The notes below the pieces were generated by a model that searched no databases, was not told the origin of the DNA, and saw only the letters and a list, made by a program, of their open reading frames with translations. A stretch of DNA of 64,000 bases from Tricholoma matsutake. Taxonomy: Eukaryota > Basidiomycota > Agaricomycetes > Agaricales > Tricholomataceae. Location: the NCBI GenBank assembly GCA_026075535.2, contig AP026549.1, positions 7,564,001 through 7,628,000 on the forward strand. Direction: 5' to 3'. Below are positions 34,078 through 45,037 of this stretch, one piece after another (position 1 is the stretch's first letter; each line of letters begins with the position of its first letter). A program made the translations under genes and the position numbers.

Positions 34078-35406
34078 TGATAGGTCCACCTTGTCATTCA
34101 AGCTTGGAAAACACATCTACAATCATCATCGAAGCTCTATGAACCTCTACAAAGTCATGAGAATGCTTTGAAATCCTTCACAACACTTTGAAATTCTTCG
34201 CGACACCTCAAAATTCTTTGTATGCCTTCAGCCGCCATAATACAATTCCCCCAACCTTCGTACAGCTCAGGATATACACTTGGAACATTGTCGATGGGTT
34301 CCAAACCAGTATCGAGCAATATCGCAGTGATATCGGCCATCGAACAAGTCTGATATTTCCTCGACCGACTTTGAAAATCATCAAATATTGAAAATCAACA
34401 TCGGACACTATATTGCTATCCAAATAATCATCGCACACATGCCAGATGTATCCCCTACCATTGTCAAACAATATCACACCGATATCAGGCCACGAACAAA
34501 GTCTGAAGAATCTTTGAAAATCTTTGAAAAATATTGAACCTCGAAAAACATCATTGGACACAGTATTTTCTGTTAAAACGATCTTCGGATGCATGCTGGA
34601 CACATGGGACACTATATCGAGTATATCGAACACATTTCAACCGCATACAATCCGCTTGAAGCAGTTTCTGATCTTTTATTCAATTTATAACAAGGACAGT
34701 CCGGTTTTAGCTATTCTTTCTTATTATTTCTTCATCATGTGTTATATTCACCCCTTCTAGGCTTGCTTTATTGTTCTGATATACTTATATTGTCTTTTGC
34801 CTCGAGTTTTCCACATGTTTGTCTCATGTTCTCTAGCCTTTTGAGGTACTTTCTTTATTTTATATAAAAAGATGTACTAGATACAAAGAAAAACAAGAAA
34901 GTCGTTGTCTTCCTCCCAGATTACAGTGATTTGAGAGTACAGTTTAGTCTTATTCAGTCCGAAGTTTGGTGTTTTACGCTAAACTTCCTTGAAATTCCTT
35001 GAAATTCCTTGCATTACGCTATTTTCGCTCTTGCTTCCCTTGATTAGCCTTTTCTTCACTTCTACTACTCGTCTAGTCCCCCGATCTTGCATCCAAACAT
35101 ATCTGCACACTTGAAATTCCTCAAAACTTCTTTGAAAAATATTGTGACATCTCGAAAAGCATCGTGACATCTCGAAAAGCATCGCAACATCTCGAAAAGC
35201 ATCGCAACACCTCGAAAATCATCGCAAGTCCTCGAAACACATTCTTTTAGCCTCGAACTGCTTCGACAAGCAGTTGTGTTATGACTATTTGATGGTCGGT
35301 CTGACAGGTGACATCTAGAGGGCCTCGCATCCTTCCTCTGACTTGTGTTATACCATCTGAAGCCATTTTGTGGGTTTTGTTTGGGTTTCCGGGTTGAGCA
35401 ACATCA
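34078..35406. mobile_element. 1.33 kb insertion with TGAT...ATCA ends and 4-bp duplication
   Basis: It is bounded by ACAT (34074-34077 and 35407-35410). Removal restores the protease codons for AHIILID. It begins TGATAGGTCCACC and ends GAGCAACATCA, so TG...CA with short inverted ends, as in an LTR. It contains a 22-bp tandem repeat (catctcgaaaagcatcgcra, about 35150-35235) and a poly-pyrimidine, TATA-rich zone near 34680-34880. No coding motif. It may be a solo LTR of an unknown family. Confidence 0.55.
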
Positions 35407-36062
35407 ACATCATACTGATTGACACAGATCTAGTAACAAGACTGGGACTGTGCCATCAATGTGCCTGAACCGGAAACAATAGATGTTGCTGTAAAAAATT
35501 CTGATACGACTGCAAAGACTGTTTTGACTGAATGGGTGAAGCTTAATGTGACCACCGTAGATGAGCTCTTTACACTGCCCCACGTATTCCTGGTTATCCC
35601 TGCCACAGCTATTGTTCACCAAATGTTGCATTCCTGGCTGTTTTTCCTCCAGTGGGATTCCTGGTTCAGTCCTGGTATATTCCTGGTAAATCAGGCTCTT
35701 CCTGGTACTATTCCAGGAATTCCCCAGGACTTGGACTCTCAGGAATCTGGGGGGACTGACCAGGAATCCTGTAGGAGTCTATAAGAGTAACCAGGACTCT
35801 GTAGGACTCATCAGGACTCACCAGGACTCACCAGGACTCACCAGGACTCATCAGGACTCACCAGGACTCACCAGGACTCACCAGGACTCATCAGGACTCA
35901 TCAGGACTCATCAGGACTCATCAGGACTCACAAGGACTCACAAGGACTCATCAGGACTCATCAGGACTCATCAGGACTCACAAGGACTCACAAGGACTCA
36001 CAAGGAATCCAGTAGGATTGAACCAGGAGTCCTTACTACTACTAAGTAATAAAATAAATGAC

Positions 36063-36140
36063 ATGAGCTGAAATTGAACCCTAGGCATGGGACAACAACA
36101 TTTTAGCATAGCCAATATAATCACTACACCACATAGACTT
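36063..36140 (-). other. tRNA-like segment, left end of TIR-4
   Basis: On the minus strand TGGTGTAGTGATTATATTGGC (A box, from 36131) and GGTTCAATTTC (B box, 36080-36070) lie about 40 bases apart, with TTTT downstream. It points toward the left terminus. Confidence 0.6.
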
Positions 36141-36369
36141 ATGAGGTATGTCCACTTACTGCTCTAGGTACCATTGGGGCGGCTGTGCATGACAAAGCAC
36201 ACAGCTGCATATCAACATTGCCAGCTCATCCGTCCACCATCATCACCACTCTCGACGACGATGCCACCTCCCTTCCACCACCTCCCCTCCATCAACACCT
36301 GTTGCCACTGCTCCTATGGCCACCACCACCTCGTCTAATGCTGCCAATGGCCGCATTTGAACCACCTCA

Positions 36370-36461
36370 GGCCCAAATGATGACAGATGTCATTTGGGGC
36401 CCAGGTAATGTTTTTTACTTTTTTTTTATTGAACTAACTAATATTTTCTTTCCTTCTTTAG
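36370..36461 (+). repeat. Hairpin-intron module 1 in TIR-4
   Basis: The hairpin at 36370-36402 (GGCCCAAATGATG and complement) ends two bases before a 57-bp intron-like segment (36405-36461): GTAATG, GAACTAACTAAT branch region, TTCTTTAG. The following bases are GTTCTAACTA, the same downstream word as in other copies. Confidence 0.7.
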
Positions 36462-36619
36462 GTTCTAACTATATCATGATAACAAGATGACACCAAACAA
36501 CAAACAAAGAATGACGAGCGAGTGACAGACAACAGATGACAAACAACAAATGACAAACGACAAACGACAAACAAAGAAACAGAGAACAATGACACAGAGA
36601 GGGAAGGCCATAAGGAAAT

Positions 36620-36722
36620 GGGCCCAAACGACGTACATTGTCGTTTGGGCCCCAGGTAAGTTTTTTTTTTGTTCGTTTCATTCTTTTTTGATTAATATTA
36701 GTTTGCTTTTGAATTTTTATAG
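36620..36722 (+). repeat. Hairpin-intron module 2 in TIR-4
   Basis: The hairpin at 36620-36653 (GGGCCCAAACGACG and complement, still with its CpGs) is followed by a 67-bp intron-like segment 36656-36722: GTAAGT, poly-T, TTAAT/TTAGT, TTTTTATAG. It is the best preserved hairpin of the set. A GAGCAGCTGCTC palindrome follows at 36772-36790. Confidence 0.7.
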
Positions 36723-37380
36723 TTTTTCATTGTATGATGTGACCCACCACTGCCACCGCACCCTCCACCACCGTGAGCAGCTGCTCACAGGGTGGAAACA
36801 GGGAGCAACAATGAGGACCATGGAGACAGAGACAAGGAGCCGCAAATGACGAGAGCAGTGGGGTGGCAAGGCCCAAAATGACGAGAGCAGCAGGGTGGCA
36901 AGACAAGGACAGGAGGACAATGGACGACCACAAAAACAACGGGACAGGGAGGACAATGGATGACAAGCACGACCATGCAACAATGACAGGACACCAGCAC
37001 CAGGGAACGCAACACGGCCAGGACAGTGACAGCAAAGCCAGGACAACAAATGGGTGCAAGGATGGAGATGACCATGCAATGACAACAGGACACCAGCACC
37101 AGGGAACACAACACAGCCAGGACAGTGACAGTGAAGCCAGGACAACAAATGGGTGCGAGGATGGAGACGACCATGCAATGACAACAGGACACCAGCACCA
37201 GGACGGCAATGATGACCAGGAAGGGCATGACCAGGAGCAGTATGGAAACAATGCCCCCAGGAAGGGCACGACCAGGAGCAGCACGGAAATGATGCCCAGG
37301 ACAGCAACAACAAGGACAGCAACAACGAAGGCCCAGCACCCAGGACAACAGGGACAGGACAACAGGCACAACTCACCAGG

Positions 37381-37618
37381 CCACCCCCACATTTTGTGTG
37401 GGGTGGTTGTTTTCATTTTTTATTTATGGTGATACCTTCCCCCTTGCCTGCGTTTTACGTGGGTGAGGGGTTTTTCTTTCTTTTTCTTTATAATTGTAGT
37501 GCTCCCCTCACGTTTGATTTATATGTATATATTTGTAGGACTCCCCCTTGCACCTTGCGTGGGGGAGGTTTTTTGTTTTATGTAATTAATGGTGTATCCC
37601 TTGCGTCCAATGCGAGGG
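37381..37618. repeat. Hairpin array in TIR-4
   Basis: Hairpins at 37381-37406, 37441-37470, 37541-37567 and 37597-37618, plus a half-site at 37502. They have CCCCC/GGGGG-type arms and TTTATATGTATATA-like spacers. The outermost one (cccttgcgtccaatgcgaggg) and the sequence after it match the outermost hairpin of TIR-3 in reverse complement, so TIR-3 and TIR-4 share this block. Confidence 0.7.
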
Positions 37619-37724
37619 ATGTAGTTAATAAATTTTATTTGATCTTAATTGTGAGCTTCGAGAGAGAAATAGCTAAGTTTGAGTTTGAGGGTATAAATAC
37701 ACTTTTATATTGGCAGCTAATAAT

Positions 37725-37810
37725 TCTCCTGTGGCTCAACTGGTTAAGCACTTGTTTGGTTTGTCATGTGATTCTTGATCATGAGTTCTAGAGTTCAATC
37801 CCTGCTCTGA
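37725..37810 (+). other. tRNA-like pol III promoter segment, right end of TIR-4
   Basis: The A box TGGCTCAACTGG (37732-37743) and B box AGTTCAATCCC (37792-37802) are 48 bases apart; TTTT follows near 37820. It is strongly similar to the left-end segment of TIR-3 over at least CTCCTGTGGCTCAACTGG and the TTGGTTTGTCATGTGA middle. Confidence 0.65.
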
Positions 37811-38250
37811 ACAAGTTTATTTTGTACTTTGTGAAATTCATGAAGTCTGAAGCACTTGAAACTTGTAAGATATCTCAAATTGACTTTCCATTATGGTGTG
37901 ACTTTAGGGTACTGAGTCTCACTGGATTCCTGGTGAGTCCTGGTGAGTCCTACTGGATTCCTGGAGGATTCCTGGTCTTCCTGGTAGGACTACCAGGATT
38001 CCTCCAGGACTATGTGGGGCAGTGTAAAGTTCAGGCTGTAGATGGTGAATGGACCTCATGAACAGTACGAGCTCTTGTTGCACCCAACCTCTGTGCCCCT
38101 GTAATTCTGGGCTTGCCATTCCTAGTCATAAATAATATTGTTACTGACCATGCTGCATGCACTTGTACTGACAAAGTAATGAAGTACAATTTGCTGAATC
38201 CGGAACCATGCATTGTACTGAAACCTAAGCCCCAATGTCAGTTGTGTGCA

Positions 38251-39801
38251 CAGCTCTGACAAACACAAATGGACCATAAACTGATGATCAAAGAACTGAA
38301 ATTTGTATTACAGGGCCATCTACATCTACTCGAGCTTGAGTATGTGAAACCTGTTGATATCGTTGCTGCAATAACAGCATGCATCAAAGTATTGACACAT
38401 GTCGCTGAACTGATGCACTGTGAGGACTTGCTGAAAGTGGAATTTCATGATCCTTTTGAGCCAATTCCTCATGCAATGGCCTTGCCCACTGATGTACAAG
38501 CATGTATCCATCTGAAAAAGGCTGATCAAGTGATCAAAACTTGGACATATCAATGTCCTCAGAAATTCCGAGATGCGTGGGGTTTGCTGCTACAGAAGCA
38601 TCTGGATGCCAGATGAATTCAGCCATCCTCTTCATCTTGGGCATCACCTGCATTTATAATTCCCAAAGCAGATGCATCTGTCCTGCCACGCTGGGTGAAT
38701 GATTTCCAACAGCTAAATGCTAACATGGTGATTGACTCACATCTGTTACCACGGGTTGACAACATCTTAAATGACTGTGCAAAAGGCAAAATCTGGGCAA
38801 CTATCAACATGACCAACAGTTTCTTCCAAACTTGTATGCATCCAGATGATGTCCACCTCACGGCAGTGTCCACTCCATTCAGACTTTATGAGTGGTTGGT
38901 TATGCCTATGGGCCTGCATAATGTGCCAGCAATACACCAATGCTGGATAGCGGTAGCCCTGAGAAGCTACATTGGGAGAATCTGCCATGTTTATCTAGAT
39001 GACATTGTGGTCTGGTTGCAGTCAATCAAAGAACATCACTGCAACATCCGTCTCATTCTAAATGCACTTTGAGAAGCCAAACTGTACTGTAACCCAAAGA
39101 AGACACACTTGTACTGCTCATCAATCGATTTCCTGGGTCACCACATCTCTGCAGCAGGCATTGAACCTGACAACAGTAAGGTGGAAAAAATTCTAAATTG
39201 GCTGCACCCACGAAGTGCGACTGATGTATGCCACTTTTTGGGACTTGTGCATTACCTTGCAGCTTTCCTTCTGGATCTTGCCACACACACATCTGTTCTG
39301 ACCCAACTTATGACTGCAGAAATAACATGCTCCTTTCCTAGCTGGGATCCACACCATCAATTTGCTTTCAAAGCAATCAAAGCAATTGTGGTCAGCCATG
39401 ACTGCCTGACAACGATTGACCATGCCAACACAGAACAACATGTTTTTTTGACAACAGATGCAAGTGATCTGCATTCTGGTGCAGTTCTCTCCTTTGGGAA
39501 AACCTGGGAATCTGCACAGCCAGTGGCCTTTGACTCAATGATGTTTAAGGGTGCTGAGCTGAACTACCCTGTGCACGAAAAGGAAATGCTTGCAATTATC
39601 CAGGCTCTGAAAAAATGGTGTGCTGATCTTTTTGGCTGTACCTTCACAATATTCATGGACCACAAAATGCTGGAAATTTTTGACTCACAGGCTGACCTGT
39701 CCCGTCAACAGGCTCACTGGATGGAGTTTATGTCACAGTTTGATGCTAAAATTGTTTACATCAAGGGGGATGATAACAGTGTGGCAGATGCACTGTCATG
39801 A
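38251..39801 (+). pseudogene. pol: Gy-E reverse transcriptase and RNase H
   Basis: RT begins near 38630 with SWASPAFIIPKAD and continues WVNDFQQLNANMV, ATINMTNSFFQTCMHPDD (block A; Asp of the usual KxDL replaced, reads NMTNSF), MPMGLHNVPAIHQCW and the active-site box HVYLDDIVVW, with both catalytic Asp kept. Then come FLGLVHYLAAFLLDLATH and RNase H starts (FLTTDASDLHSGAVL, YPVHEKEMLAIIQALK, FMDHKMLE). Only three stops interrupt about 500 residues, at about 38614, 39070 and 39799. RNase H residues appear present. It is one of the better preserved pol regions here. Confidence 0.8.
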
Positions 39802-40552
39802 CTCCCCACAACTGCCATTGCTGACAGCACCACTGCAATGACTGCAGCACAGACTCCTTATGAATACTGCCTGTATGACGATGACCTCGCATCTGTCAAT
39901 GTAGTCCTGCCAGTTATGCAAAAATCCCCTTGGCAGTCTGTTTGCTGCCTTGTTAGAACTGATCTGCCTGTTGCCACCATGCTGATGATCTCCATGGACC
40001 CAGAGCTGAAGCAAAGCATCATTAATGGGTATGCAACTGATTCCTGGTGCCAAAAGTTGATCTCAGCTGCCCCTGGAATGCCCTCAGTTCAGCAGCAAGA
40101 CAACTTATGGTTTATTGCAGATTGATTGGTAATTCCAGCTGCCCCTGGCCTTAGAGAAGCACTTTTATGCTTCTCGCATGATTCTCTTGGCCATTTTGGA
40201 TTTGAAAAATCTTATGGATCATTGTGAGATTCTTACTACTGGCTGAACATGTGCCATGACCTTGAGTGGGCATATGTGCCTAGTTGCTCTGACTGCCAAC
40301 ATAACAAGTCTAGGACAACCTTACCTGCTGGTCCGTTACATCCACTTCCCGTGCTGGATGGATGAGGTGACTCAGTAGCAATGGATTTCATTGTGCCCTT
40401 GCCTGAAGATGGTGGTTTTAACTGCATTTTGATGATGACTGACAGACTTGGCTCTGATATACAAATAATCCTGACCTGGTTCGATCTTACAGCCAAACAA
40501 CTCATGCAGGTTTTCTTTGACTGGTGGTACTGTGAAAATGGCCTACTGTACT
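39802..40552 (+). pseudogene. pol: Gy-E integrase, truncated
   Basis: The linker (39838-40125) leads to a zinc-binding domain HDSLGHFGFEKSYGSL, then CSDCQHNKS, and the core start VAMDFIVPLPEDGGF (first Asp) and MTDRL. Sequence is lost after YCENGLLYYI near 40552, before the second catalytic Asp. What follows is a tandem-repeat zone. The rest of the integrase and any 3' LTR are absent from the window. Confidence 0.75.
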
Positions 40553-40599
40553 ATATCGGGTCAGGCTTTTTTCATGCACAAAGTCCCTACAACTACAAA

Positions 40600-40870
40600 G
40601 ATTGTTACTGACTTCATTACAAAAGTGTTACTGAATTCATTGCAAATGGTAATTGACCTGTTACTAACCTCATTACCAATTGTTTACTTACTTCATTACA
40701 AACTGTAATTGACTTGTTACTAACCTCATTACAATTATTTACTTACTTCATTACAAACTGTTATTGACTTGTTACTAACCTCATTACAATTATTTACTTA
40801 CTTCATTACAATTGTTTACTTACTTCATTACAATTGTTTACTTACTTCATTACTATTGTTGGCATACTGG
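40600..40870. repeat. Tandem repeat, TTACTTCATTACAA family
   Basis: Repeated words ttgttactgacttcattacaa, ttgttactaacctcattaca and tttacttacttcattacaat follow the integrase break. The density resembles the sub-terminal repeats of the TIR elements, so this is probably the left part of a further such element whose far end was not identified. Confidence 0.6.
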
Positions 40871-41999
40871 CTTTTTGGGTCTTTACAACTTATCTACTAA
40901 GTTTGAGTAATTAGGGTTTATATGTTCTTTCATATGTACAAAATAACTACAAAAGAAAAAATATGTACAGAAAGTCCCTGGGGCCTCCTCATCATCCATG
41001 TCATCTCATCCCCATCATCCCATCATCCCCATTGTCTCAGTTGTGGGTGTATGATAGTATCATGTCGGCACATGTCTCTGGCAGTAGTATACTTCCTAAA
41101 AATGAACAAAATACATTATTTAGTTGAAAAGAACAAGGAACAGAGAAATGAACTTACCTAGGGCCCAAATGATGCAATCGTCATTTGGGCCTGCATTGCA
41201 CCCAAGAGGGTTCATTGGCAGCCATTGGTGGCTCTTGCTGGCATGGGAATGTGCATGGGAGTCATGGTGGTGGATGTTGATGGAGTGGAAAGGTGGTAAT
41301 AGTGAGGTGAAAGGGAGGATGGTGGCATCATTGAAGGTGGTTATTATTCTGAGTTAATTCACTTGTATAGAATAAGTCACATGAGTGCCCCATGGGGTGC
41401 TCTATTCTCATGGTATTTTAATTCACTTAAACATTGTCATTTGGGCCCCTTGTAAGTTTTTATCTTCACTTCTTGTTCTTTTACTTCAACTAAATTAAGT
41501 TTTATTAATTTACAGGTTTTGAGGGCTTCAAAGGCAACTAGTGTATGGCATGCTTGGCACCTGCCCTTCTTGCATGTGCCAGAGATAAGAATAGGGTGGG
41601 TGCTATATTATACAGGGTTTCTATAAGATTATTCTTATATGCAAATCCTGAAACTTTTGAAACTTCTTGGGCTTAATAAAAAGGCATTATATAATATATT
41701 AACTATCCAAATGAGCTAAGAGATTGGCAGTACAGTTGTTGAGCAATGGTGGCCAAAAGGTAGGCTGTTTGTAGACACATGGACTGTGTGTGACCTGTGT
41801 GACCTCAGTGACATTATAGTAACACAATGATAAAATGGTGTCTACAACAGCATTTCAGAAGGTATTTATGATTCCATGAGTATTTTTACATTCTATGTGG
41901 TTGTTATTGTTATGGGGGAAAAGGATTTAACACAATATTACAACTATTTCTTTGAAATGTTGAGTATAATGATTATGGCTTAAGTGAAGTGTTAAATGG
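40871..41999. other. Core-repeat copy G with two opposed hairpin-intron modules
   Basis: A minus-sense module has its hairpin at 41161-41191 (GGGCCCAAATGATG type) and a 62-bp intron-like segment 41157-41096: GTAAGT, CAACTAAA, TTTTTAG, then GAAGTATACTACTG. A plus-sense half module at 41432-41515 keeps only the right hairpin arm (GTCATTTGGGCCCC), then GTAAGT, TCAACTAAA, TTACAG. No protein-coding gene is seen. 41520-41999 shows nothing recognisable. Confidence 0.55.
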
Positions 42000-42339
42000 A
42001 ATTCAAAACCATCCTTACCATCATCAATGTCCCATTGGACTCCAATTGGATCCTTTGTATAGTATGACAAGTTTTATAAACTGTTTTCACCAAAGATCAT
42101 TTGTAATTAATACCATTGTTTTGGTATACCCATATTTGGCAGGGTATGGTCTATCTGGCAACTCAATACCATTGATACCATCAAATAACTGTCATTAGAC
42201 TCCAATGAGTTCCAATAGATAGGATGAGAAGTTTCATAAACCATTTCCACCCAATTTCTTTCATAATTCATACTGTCACATCAGTATACCCATATTTGGC
42301 AGGGCATAGTCTATGTTGAAACTCAATACCCTTAATACT
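42000..42339. repeat. 160-bp satellite, left block
   Basis: About two units. Shared words are CATTRGACTCCAATTRG, CCCATATTTGGCAGGG and CTCAATACC at about 160-bp spacing. The block continues on the far side of Gy-F at 56740. Confidence 0.75.
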
Positions 42340-43036
42340 TGTCACAAACTGTTCCTCACCTGATTGGAACCTGCAACTATCCAACCCTTTTCCACTCCCT
42401 GTCTCTCCTCCTCTTAGACCTGACTTCTTCCAACATTTTCTGATCTTGTTTCCAGCCACCTTGCACTGCCCACACTGCTGTGCACCAGGCCGCCTTGTAC
42501 AGCATCCATGGCTGCCTTTCAAGGCTGCCATCTAGTTTTGCAAATTCAACTACAGATTCCTGTGCAGCTCCTGCTAGGTAATTTATCTATGCAGTTGAGA
42601 CACCCGCTTCTGTTCCACTTTTATTTTGGACTCTAGTATTTAAGCTTAGTTAGTTTCGCCTTGTATTCCCCAGTTTGTATATTGACAAAGATAATCCAAT
42701 CTCATTCTCCTCCTACCTCTGTCTTCTGCTAAGAGTCCAAATTCCCTTTGACTCAACCTCTAGTTGCCCTCTGAAGTCCTGGTTCCATCCAGACTTAACC
42801 TAAGTTCCTCATACTCATTCTCCCACATTCACCCACACTTACCCACTCCTCCTTCCACAATCTTTGTCTAGAAATTAGGACACCAGACAAGGTGAAGGGT
42901 GCAGCTTCTTATAAGCTGAGGCCAAGTCCTTTCCGTTTCCCCTCCATAAATCCACTACAACCTGACAACCTTCCATTATCGACACCCACTGGGTCCAACC
43001 AGATTCTGACATCCTCTCTCAGTTCAGTTCTTAACA
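42340..43036 (+). repeat. Gy-F 5' LTR
   Basis: 697 bp, begins TGTCACAAACTG, ends CAGTTCTTAACA. It has TTTAAGC near the middle followed by CTTGTATTCCCCAGTTTG, a likely promoter/start zone. It pairs with 56081-56739. Confidence 0.85.
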
Positions 43037-43076
43037 GTATATACGAACTCACGCTTCACTTATCTTACTTTTCTCT

Positions 43077-44330
43077 ATGACCCCTACTGAAACCTGCCAG
43101 CATACAACCAGAAACTCCAAATGCGCTGGCACCATTCCAGGGATCTCTGCAATTCAGCGATCTACTCTTCCCAGCCCTCGACCTGCCACTACATTCAGAG
43201 TGTCTTCCAGACCTTCAAACATTTTTCAACAAATCAGCTCCAGAGCCTCATCAATCAGTGCCAACCTCATGTCTACTCACACCCCACATTCTTGTGCAAA
43301 TTCCCGACCCAAAACTCTCCTTGAGTACATAGGGGGCATCAACCAGCCTGAACCCTATGGGTTGGAAGATCCTGGTCTAGATGATAGACCTCCTGGCAGA
43401 CCCAATGACCCTAGTGGTCCTGATGGCCCTGGGGGTGACCCCAATCCCAATCATCCAGATGATCAACCTCCCACTGGGGGAAACCCTGATCCAGGGGATA
43501 GGTTTATAGATGTTCTTTACAACCTCTTGGAGAGTATCTGCACCCTTTGACAAAACAATGCACCCAAGACTGAGAAAATCAAAGTCTGGGACCCCGACAC
43601 TTTCGATGGCACCAACCCCAAGAAACTCAGGGACTTCTTAGTCTCCTGTAACCTCCATTTCCATGACCACCCCCACATATTCTCTTCTGATGAGAAAAAG
43701 ATATTATTCATTGTTTCTTACCTCAAAGGTTCAGCACTTAGTTGGTTCGAACCTGGACTCAATGACCCAATGAATTGTGCACATTGGATGTGGGATTATG
43801 AGGTCTTTTTTGGCGAGCTGGAAAGTAACTTTGGCCTGCATGACCCAGTCAGAGATGCAGAAAAGGCCCTCTCCAACTTAGCTATGAAAAAAGGTGGTCA
43901 TATAACCAAATACAATGTTGACTTCTGGGAGTTAGCTTCTAGGGTCAGCTGGAATGAAGCTGCCCTCCATGACCACTATTTCCAAGGTCTTCTGCTCCGA
44001 CTTCCGACTTCACATGGAAGTTCTTCAGGGTGGTAAGCCCAAGACCTTGGCAGAACTATGCTTGAAAGCACAGGACTGCGACAAAATCTACTGGATGCAG
44101 GAGGAAGAATCCCACATAGAAACAAAGAATTCCAGTAGCTCTTCCAACCCTGTCTGGAAGGACACTTCCAAAGGTCCTTCCTCATCTACCAATCAATCCT
44201 CTTTGAATTCCGTTTGTGGTAACACCTCCAACCTGCAGTCTTCCATGACAAAGAACACTCCCTGGGACAAGCCCAAGTCATCTATCTCCGATAAGCTGGG
44301 GAAGAACAGCAAGCTTACTGGGGACAAATG
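43077..44330 (+). pseudogene. gag: Gy-F gag
   Basis: ATG 43077 opens a Ser/Thr/Pro-rich leader and a DDRPPGRPNDPSGPDGPGGD tract, then a TGA at about 43548. The capsid-like domain follows: KIKVWDPDTFDGTNPKKLRD, IVSYLKGSALSWFEPGL, FFGELESNFGLHDPVRDAEK and ITKYNVDFWELASRVSWNE, the classic retrotransposon gag domain. A frameshift near 44010 leads to PKTLAELCLKAQDCDKIYW. The zinc knuckle at about 44352-44398 reads LYCGEEGHVAGNC, with the first Cys of CCHC replaced by Trp. Otherwise the domain order is standard. Confidence 0.8.
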
Positions 44331-44399
44331 AGAACGTCGCATGAGAGAACGACTTTGGCTCTACTGTGGTGAGGAAGGGCATGTAGCAGGAAACTGCCC

Positions 44400-45037
44400 A
44401 AAATCTAAAGCTGTGAAATCCCGCACTTCTGCAATCACTTCCGACACCCCCATGGAATCCAAGTCCAACTCTGCAGACTCGGAAAAATAGTCCACAACCC
44501 TCAGGAAACAGCCATTGGGGCTGGGGGTTGCATTGACCTTACCCACTTGGCTGCCTGCATTTGTCTCAATGTGTCCACTCTTTCTGACCCTGACTCCCTC
44601 ACCATTCTTTTAACCATTCCCAACTCTTCCACTCCTGTCTGAACCTTTATCGACTCTGGCTCCTCACACTGCTTCCTTGACTCCTCTTTCATGTGGGATA
44701 ACCAACTCAGCATGGAAACCATTAACCTGATCGGTCTACAACTCTTTGATGGATCTTGCAACTCCACCATAACTCAGGTCGTCAAACTCCCAGTCACCTT
44801 TCCTTCCAGTGAAGTGTTCAATCTGCTATTCTATGTAACCTCGCTCGACTCTTCCTGTTCCACCGTACTTGGTCATAACTGGCTGAAGCAATACAATCCA
44901 TTGATTGACTGGTCTTCAAGCCAAATCACTTTCCGTTCTGCAGATCATAGAGGTCCAGCACCCCCAATGTCATCTTTGTCCCCGAACCTTCTGGTAGAAA
45001 TCCTCAAATCTTCTGCACTTTCCGAACCCCCCATCCC
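44400..45037 (+). pseudogene. pol: Gy-F retropepsin
   Basis: The active site is FIDSGSSHCFLDSSF (D-S-G) at about 44650, followed by NLIGLQLFDGSCNSTITQVV and STVLGHNWLKQYNPLIDW (LGHNWL second-half motif). It runs to the TIR-5 insertion at 45038. Upstream at about 44643 a TGA interrupts the frame. Retropepsin would process Gag-Pol. Confidence 0.75.

Larger units (their letters stand above)
35564..38036. mobile_element. TIR-4: non-autonomous element, same type as TIR-2 and TIR-3
   Basis: The left end AGCTCTTTACACTGCCCCAC and inverted right end CTGAACTTTACACTGCCCCAC match closely. The flanking duplication is cgtagatg / tgtagatg (35556-35563, 38037-38044), 7 of 8. A 10-bp tandem repeat (aggactcatc/aggactcacc, about 20 copies, 35791-36008) lies inside the left end, and tcctggt/ggattcctgg repeats inside the right. 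Outward tRNA-like segments lie at 36063-36140 (minus) and 37725-37810 (plus). The core holds two hairpin-intron modules, a GAGCAGCTGCTC palindrome, a roughly 95-bp tandem repeat (36986-37200) and a hairpin array. It is inserted in Gy-E protease. No transposase. Confidence 0.8.
33989..38250 (+). pseudogene. pol: Gy-E retropepsin, split by two insertions
   Basis: Coding resumes after gag with LSQPMLIDDGAHI (active site D-D-G-A; the usual second residue is S or T). It is cut at 34077 by a 1.33 kb insertion and continues at 35411 with ILIDTDLVTRLGL and ETIDVAVKNSDTTAKTV. TIR-4 cuts it again at 35563, and it ends with RALVAPNLCAPVILGLPFL (38070-38130), the conserved ILG-PFL segment. Removing each insertion with one target copy gives continuous reading, which fixes both insertion points. 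A stop (TGA) falls just after GEWTS. Confidence 0.7.

Noticed and set aside
35791..36008. CRISPR-like regular repeat
   Set aside because: It is a 10-bp tandem repeat without spacers, in a fungal transposon end.
36717..37432. Long open frames on both strands (up to 229 residues)
   Set aside because: They follow a tandem GGACA/CCAGGACAGC-type repeat inside TIR-4 that lacks stops in several frames at once; translations are low-complexity and differ by frame without any domain.
31135..37810. Genuine tRNA genes
   Set aside because: Only A-box and B-box regions are tRNA-like; no complete acceptor stem or anticodon arm could be paired by eye.
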